NCBI GenBank assembly: GCA_026874595.1
Contig: CM049319.1
Span: 67,855,917-67,919,916, forward strand
DNA length: 64,000 bases
Source of the DNA: Sipunculus nudus
Taxonomy: Eukaryota > Annelida > Sipuncula > Golfingiida > Sipunculidae
Direction of reading: 5' to 3'
Part shown: positions 58,008 through 64,000 of the stretch, piece by piece
How positions within the stretch are numbered: the first letter of the stretch is position 1
How the letters are laid out: each line of letters starts with the position of its first letter
Program-made: the position numbers and the translations under genes
The notes under the pieces: generated by a model
Told to the model about the DNA's origin: nothing
The model's input: only the letters and a program-made list of their open reading frames with translations
Databases searched by the model: none

Positions 58008-59673
58008 TATGACAGACCCTGTGTGACTGACTCTGTATGACAGACCCTGTATGAGAGACCCTGTTTGACAGACCCTGTATAACGGACCCTGTAAGACATA
58101 TCCTGTTAAACAGATCCTGTATGCCAGACCCTGTATTACGGACCCTGTAAGACATATCCTGTTTGACAGACCCTATATGACAGACCCTGTATTACGGACC
58201 TTGTATGACGTATCCTGTATGACCGACACTGTTTGACAGACCCTGTATTACGGATCCTGTTTGACATATCCTGTTTGAGAGACCCTGTATGACAGACCCT
58301 GTTTGACAGACCCTGTAATACGGACCCTGTAAGACATATCATGTTAAACAGACCCTGTATGACAGACCCTGTATTACTGACCCTGTAAGACATATCCTGT
58401 TTGACAGACCCTATATGACAGACCCTGTATTACGGACCTTGTATGACGTATCCTGTATGACCGACACTGTTTGACAGACCCTGTATTACCGATCCTGTTT
58501 GACATATCCTGTTTGAGAGACCCTGTATGACAGACCCTGTTTGACAGACCCTGTATTACGGACCCTGTAAGACATATCCTGTTTGACAGACCCTTTATGA
58601 CAGACCCTGTATTACGGACCTTGTATGACGTATCCTGTATGACGGACACTGTATGACATACCCTGTAAGACATACCCTGTAAGACATACCCTGTATGACA
58701 CACCCTGTTTGACAGACCCTGTATTACGGACCCTGTAAGACATATCCTGTTAAACAGACCCTGTATGACAGACCCTGTATGACAGACCCTGTATGACAGA
58801 CCCTGTATTACGGACCTTGTATGACGTATCCTGTATGACCGACACTGTTTGACAGAAACTGTATTACCGATCCTGTTTGACATATCCTGTTTGAGAGACC
58901 CTGTATGACAGACCCTGTTTGACAGACCCTGTATTACGGACCCTGTAAGACATATCCTGTTTGACAGACCCTTTATGACAGACCCTGTATTACGGACCTT
59001 GTATGACGTATCCTGTATGACGGACACTGTATGACATACCCTGTAAGACATACCCTGTAAGACATACCCTGTATGACAGACCCTGTAAGACATACCCTGT
59101 AAGACAAACCCTGTATGACCGACACTGTATGACATACCCTGTAAGACATATCCTGTATGACCGACACTGTATGACATACCCTGTAAGACATACCCTGTAA
59201 GACATACCCTGTAAGACTTCCCTGTAAGACATACCCTGAATGACAGACCCTGTAAGACATAGCCTGTAAGACATACCCTGTAAGACATTACCATGTATGA
59301 CCGACCCTGTATAACCGACCCTGTATGATGTACCTTGCATGACCGACCCTGTATCACAGACCCTGTAAGACATACCCTGTAAGACATACCCTGTATGACA
59401 GACGCTGTAAGACATACCCTGTATGACAGACCCTGTAAGACATATCATGTATGACCGACCCTGTATGACCGACCCTGTATGACCGACCCTGTATGACAGA
59501 CCCTGTAAGACATATCCTGTTAAACATACCCTGTATGACCGACCCTTCATGACCGACCCTGTATGACCGACCCTGTATGACTGACCCTGTAAGACATATC
59601 CTGTTAAACAGACCCCGTATGACAGACCCTGTATTACGGACCTTGTATGACAGACCCTGTATGACGGACCCTG
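58008..59673. repeat. Mixed satellite domain 17
   Basis: One marker module (13-mer at 59212). Contains the duplication joint at 58694, where K units pass into tatgacacaccctg-tttgacag instead of the P-K order found in homologues. A tgtgactgactctg unit near 58020 recurs near 60442. Confidence 0.85.
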
Positions 59674-60429
59674 TATGACATACCCAGTATGACATACCCT
59701 GTATGACATACCCTGTATGACATACCCCGTATGACATACCCTGTATGACATACCCTGTAAGACGAACCCTGTATGACATACCCTGTATGACATACCCTGT
59801 ATGATAGATCCTGTAAGACGAACCCTGTATGACATACCCTGTATGACATACCCTGTATGACAGATCCTGTAAGACGAACCCTGTATGACATAACCCGTAT
59901 GACATACCCTGTATGACAGATCCTGTAAGACGAACCCTATATGACATACCCTGTAAGACGAACCCTGTATGACATACCCCGTATGACATACCCTGTATGA
60001 CAGATCCTGTAAGACGAACCCTGTATGACATACCCTGTAAGACGAACCCTGTATGATATACCCTGTATGACATACCCTGTATGACAGATCCTGTAAGACG
60101 AAACCTGTATGACATACCCTGTAAGACGAACCCTGTATAATATACCCTGTATGACATACCCTGTATGACAGATCCTGTAAGATGAACCCTGTATGACATA
60201 CCCTGTATGACATACCCTGTATGACAGATCCTGTAAGACGAACCCTGTATGACATACCCTGTAAGACGAACCCTGTATGACATACCCTGTATGACATACC
60301 CTGTATGACAGATCCTGTAAGACGAACCCTGTATGACATACCCTGTAAGACGAACCCTGTATGACATACCCCGTATGACATACCCTGTATGACAGATCCT
60401 GTAAGACGAACACTGTATGACATACCCTG
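59674..60429. repeat. Uniform satellite domain 17 (shortened)
   Basis: Right-hand copy of 57252-58007 at offset 2,422 bp; I noticed no difference between them by eye. Confidence 0.85.
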
Positions 60430-61689
60430 TATGACAGACCCTGTGTGACTGACTCTGTATGACAGACCCTGTATGAGAGACCCTGTTTGACAGACCCTGT
60501 ATAACGGACCCTGTAAGACATATCCTGTTAAACAGATCCTGTATGCCAGACCCTGTATTACGGACCCTGTAAGACATATCCTGTTTGACAGACCCTATAT
60601 GACAGACCCTGTATTACGGACCTTGTATGACGTATCCTGTATGACCGACACTGTTTGACAGACCCTGTATTACGGATCCTGTTTGACATATCCTGTTTGA
60701 GAGACCCTGTATGACAGACCCTGTTTGACAGACCCTGTAATACGGACCCTGTAAGACATATCATGTTAAACAGACCCTGTATGACAGACCCTGTATTACT
60801 GACCCTGTAAGACATATCCTGTTTGACAGACCCTATATGACAGACCCTGTATTACGGACCTTGTATGACGTATCCTGTATGACCGACACTGTTTGACAGA
60901 CCCTGTATTACCGATCCTGTTTGACATATCCTGTTTGAGAGACCCTGTATGACAGACCCTGTTTGACAGACCCTTTATGACAGACCCTGTATTACGGACC
61001 TTGTATGACGTATCCTGTATGACGGACACTGTATGACATACCCTGTAAGACATACCCTGTAAGACATACCCTGTATGACAGACCCTGTAAGACATACCCT
61101 GTAAGACAAACCCTGTATGACCGACACTGTATGACATACCCTGTAAGACATACCCTGTAAGACATATCCTGTATGACCGACACTGTATGACATACCCTGT
61201 AAGACATACCCTGTAAGACATACCCTGTAAGACTTCCCCGTAAGACATACCCTGAATGACAGACCCTGTAAGACATAGCCTGTAAGACATACCCTGTAAG
61301 ACATTACCATGTATGACCGACCCTGTATAACCGACCCTGTATGATGTACCTTGCATGACCGACCCTGTATCACAGACCCTGTAAGACATACCCTGTAAGA
61401 CATACCCTGTATGACAGACGCTGTAAGACATACCCTGTATGACAGACCCTGTAAGACATATCATGTATGACCGACCCTGTATGACCGACCCTGTATGACC
61501 GACCCTGTATGACAGACCCTGTAAGACATATCCTGTTAAACATACCCTGTATGACCGACCCTTCATGACCGACCCTGTATGACCGACCCTGTATGACAGA
61601 CCCTGTAAGACATATCCTGTTAAACAGACCCCGTATGACAGACCCTGTATTACGGACCTTGTATGACAGACCCTGTATGACGGACCCTG
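60430..61689. repeat. Mixed satellite domain 18
   Basis: One marker module (13-mer at 61228, cccg). Lacks 42 bp (three monomers) near 60960, where tttgacagaccct runs directly into tttatgacag. This removes an otherwise universal tattacgg-taagacatat-tttgacag trio. Confidence 0.85.
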
Positions 61690-64000
61690 TATGACATACC
61701 CAGTATGACATACCCTGTATGACATACCCTGTATGACATACCCCGTATGACATACCCTGTATGACATACCCTGTAAGACGAACCCTGTATGACATACCCT
61801 GTATGACATACCCTGTATGACAGATCCTGTAAGACGAACCCTGTATGACAGATCCTGTAAGACGAACCCTGTATGACATACCCTGTATGACATACCCTGT
61901 ATGACAGATCCTGTAAGACGAACCCTGTATGACATAACCCGTATGACATACCCTGTATGACAGATCCTGTAAGACGAACCCTATATGACATACCCTGTAA
62001 GACGAACCCTGTATGACATACCCCGTATGACATACCCTGTATGACAGATCCTGTAAGACGAACCCTGTATATGACATACCCTGTAAGACGAACCCTGTAT
62101 GATATACCCTGTATGACATACCCTGTATGACAGATCCTGTAAGACGAAACCTGTATGACATACCCTGTAAGACGAACCCTGTATGATATACCCTGTATGA
62201 CATACCCTGTATGACAGATCCTGTAAGATGAACCCTGTATGACATACCCTGTATGACATACCCTGTATGACAGATCCTGTAAGACGAACCCTGTATGACA
62301 TACCCTGTAAGACGAACCCTGTATGACATACCCTGTATGACATACCCTGTATGACAGATCCTGTAAGACGAACCCTGTATGACATACCCTGTAAGACGAA
62401 CCCTGTATGACAAACCCCGTATGACATACCCTGTATGACAGATCCTGTAAGACGAACCCTGTATGACATATCCTGTATGACATACCCTGTATGACAGATC
62501 CTGTAAGACGAACCCTGTATGACATACCCTGTAAGACGAACCCTGTATGACATACCCTGGATGACATACCCTGTATGACAGATCCTGTAAGACGAACCCT
62601 GTATGACATACCCTGTATGACATACCCTGTATGACATACCCTGTATGACAGATCCTGTAAGACGAACCCTGTATGACATAACCCGTATGACATACCCTGT
62701 ATGACAGATCCTGTAAGACGAACCCTATATGACATACCCTGTAAGACGAACCCTGTATGACATACCCCGTATGACATACCCTGTATGACAGATCCTGTAA
62801 GACGAACCCTGTATATGACATACCCTGTAAGACGAACCCTGTATGATATACCCTGTATGACATACCCTGTATGACAGATCCTGTAAGACGAAACCTGTAT
62901 GACATACCCTGTAAGACGAACCCTGTATGATATCCCCTGTATGACATACCCTGTATGACAGATCCTGTAAGATAAACCCTGTATGACATACCCTGTATGA
63001 CATACCCTGTATGACAGATCCTGTAAGACGAACCCTGTATGACATACCCTGTAAGACGAACCCTGTATGACAAACCCCGTATGACATACCCTGTATGACA
63101 GATCCTGTAAGACGAACCCTGTATGACATATCCTGTATGACATACCCTGTATGACAGATCCTGTAAGACGAACCCTGTATGACATACCCTGTAAGACGAA
63201 CCCTGTATGACATACCCTGGATGACATACCCTGTATGACAGATCCTGTAAGACGAACCCTGTATGACATACCCTGTATGACATACCCTGTATGACATACC
63301 CTGTATGACAGATCCTGTAAGACGAACCCTGTATTACATACCCTGTAAGACGAACCCTGTATGACATACCCTGTATGACATACCCTGTATGACAGATCCT
63401 GTAAGACGAACCCTGTATGACATACCCTGTATGACAGATCTTGTAAGACGAACCCTGTATGACATACCCTGTATGACATACCCTGTATGACAGATCCTGT
63501 AAGACGAACCCTGTATGACATACCCTGTATGACATACCCTGTATGACAGATCCTGTAAGACGAACCCTGTATGACATACCCTGTAAGACGAACCCTGTAT
63601 GACATACCCTGTATGACATACCCTGTATGACAGATCCTGTAAGACGAACCCTGTATGACATACCCTGTATGACAAACCCTGTATGACAGATCCTGTAAGA
63701 CGAACCCTGTATGACATACCCTGTATGACATACCCTGTATGACAGAACCTGTAAGACGAACCCTGTATGACATACCCTGTATGACATACCCTGTATGACA
63801 GATCCTGTAAGACGAAACCTGTATGACATACCCTGTATGACAAATCCTGTAAGACGAACCCTGTATGACATACCCTGTATGACAGATCCTGTAAGACGAA
63901 CCCTGTATGACATACCCTGTATGACATACCCTGTATGACAGATCCTGTAAGACGAACCCTGTATGACATACCCTGTATAACATACCCTGTATGACAGATC
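61690..64000. repeat. Uniform satellite domain 18 (runs off the window)
   Basis: Opens with tatgacatacccag. It contains an internal tandem duplication of about 740 bp: the run with tataacccg, ccctatatgac and the 16-mer near 62069 is repeated with its 16-mer near 62812. The second copy carries tatgatatcccctg near 62928 and taagataaaccctg near 62969. A tattacataccctg near 63333 marks the return to the main pattern. Confidence 0.85.

Larger units (their letters stand above)
56272..61073. repeat. Tandem segmental duplication, 2,422 + 2,380 bp
   Basis: 56272-58693 is followed by its copy 58694-61073. The joint is the tatgacacaccctg unit at 58694, which matches 56272. The right copy is 42 bp shorter because of the deletion near 60960. 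2,422 is exactly 173 monomers. Confidence 0.85.
1..64000. repeat. 14-bp satellite array (whole window apart from the LINE)
   Basis: A 14-bp monomer, plus-strand consensus tatgacagaccctg, repeats head to tail from the first base to the last, interrupted only at 4556-5896. The ccctg core is the most constant part; the first six bases and bases 7-10 vary and define the subtypes P, T, U, E and K. Most units are exactly 14 bp; a few 13-, 15- and 16-bp units occur at repeated positions. The array never changes orientation in this window. Both edges lie inside the array, so its full size is unknown. Such arrays are typical of constitutive heterochromatin (centromeric, pericentromeric or subtelomeric), but nothing here shows which. 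Confidence 0.98.

Noticed and set aside
1-64000. Telomeric repeat
   Set aside because: The minus strand contains CAGGGT, which recalls TTAGGG, but the unit is 14 bp and lacks the telomeric core. A subtelomeric position cannot be shown.
1-64000. CENP-B box or other known centromere motif
   Set aside because: I found no match to the TTCG...CGGG pattern in the monomers. Centromere function is therefore not claimed.
1-64000. Host genes, tRNA or rRNA genes, or a defence system hidden between repeats
   Set aside because: Outside the LINE I could find no stretch that is not 14-bp satellite.

Overview
The window is eukaryotic, almost certainly from an animal, and lies wholly inside a satellite array. 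About 62.7 kb of the 64 kb is a tandem repeat of one 14-bp monomer (plus strand tatgacagaccctg and variants). The only other DNA is a 1.34-kb piece of a LINE-type (non-LTR) retrotransposon near the left end. The array reaches both edges, so neither boundary is visible. The LINE protein resembles elements of invertebrate genomes (RT thumb, LLYGSEIWG box, C-terminal CCHC knuckle); I cannot name the species.

Monomer shorthand (plus strand): P tatgacagaccctg; T tatgacataccctg; U tatgacagatcctg; E taagacgaaccctg; K taagacataccctg. Two kinds of domain alternate. Uniform domains are built almost only from U, E, T and P. Mixed domains contain many variants (tattacgg-, tttgacag-, ttaaacag-, ttagacag-, tatgaccg-, taagacata-). 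Rare 13-, 15- and 16-bp monomers break the 14-bp register and mark homologous positions.

Layout. Uniform domains lie at 463-1093, 2760-6501 (holding the LINE), 9344-11540, 12031-12897, 17532-19728, 20219-21085, 24642-26264, 26755-27621, 31458-32412, 35970-36720, 37804-39444, 40480-42664, 46206-47548, 48586-50756, 52255-53709, 57252-58007, 59674-60429 and 61690-64000. Mixed domains fill the gaps. Mixed plus uniform blocks form a higher-order repeat with offsets of about 8,188, 7,110, 6,536, 6,816 and 8,092-8,106 bp. The offsets differ mostly by whole monomers, the signature of unequal exchange. Recent rearrangements can be placed to within about one monomer: tandem duplications of 2,939, 2,422, 1,793 and 252 bp, and deletions of 1,078, 574 and 42 bp.

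Genes. No host gene is supported. The minus strand is crowded with long open frames (up to about 950 codons), but this follows from a stop-free monomer whose length is not a multiple of three: all three frames read the same 14-residue cycle. The one real coding relic is the 391-codon C-terminal part of a LINE ORF2 on the minus strand, without its catalytic RT motifs. No tRNA, rRNA, CRISPR array, bacterial gene or defence system was seen. The most informative content is the history of the satellite.
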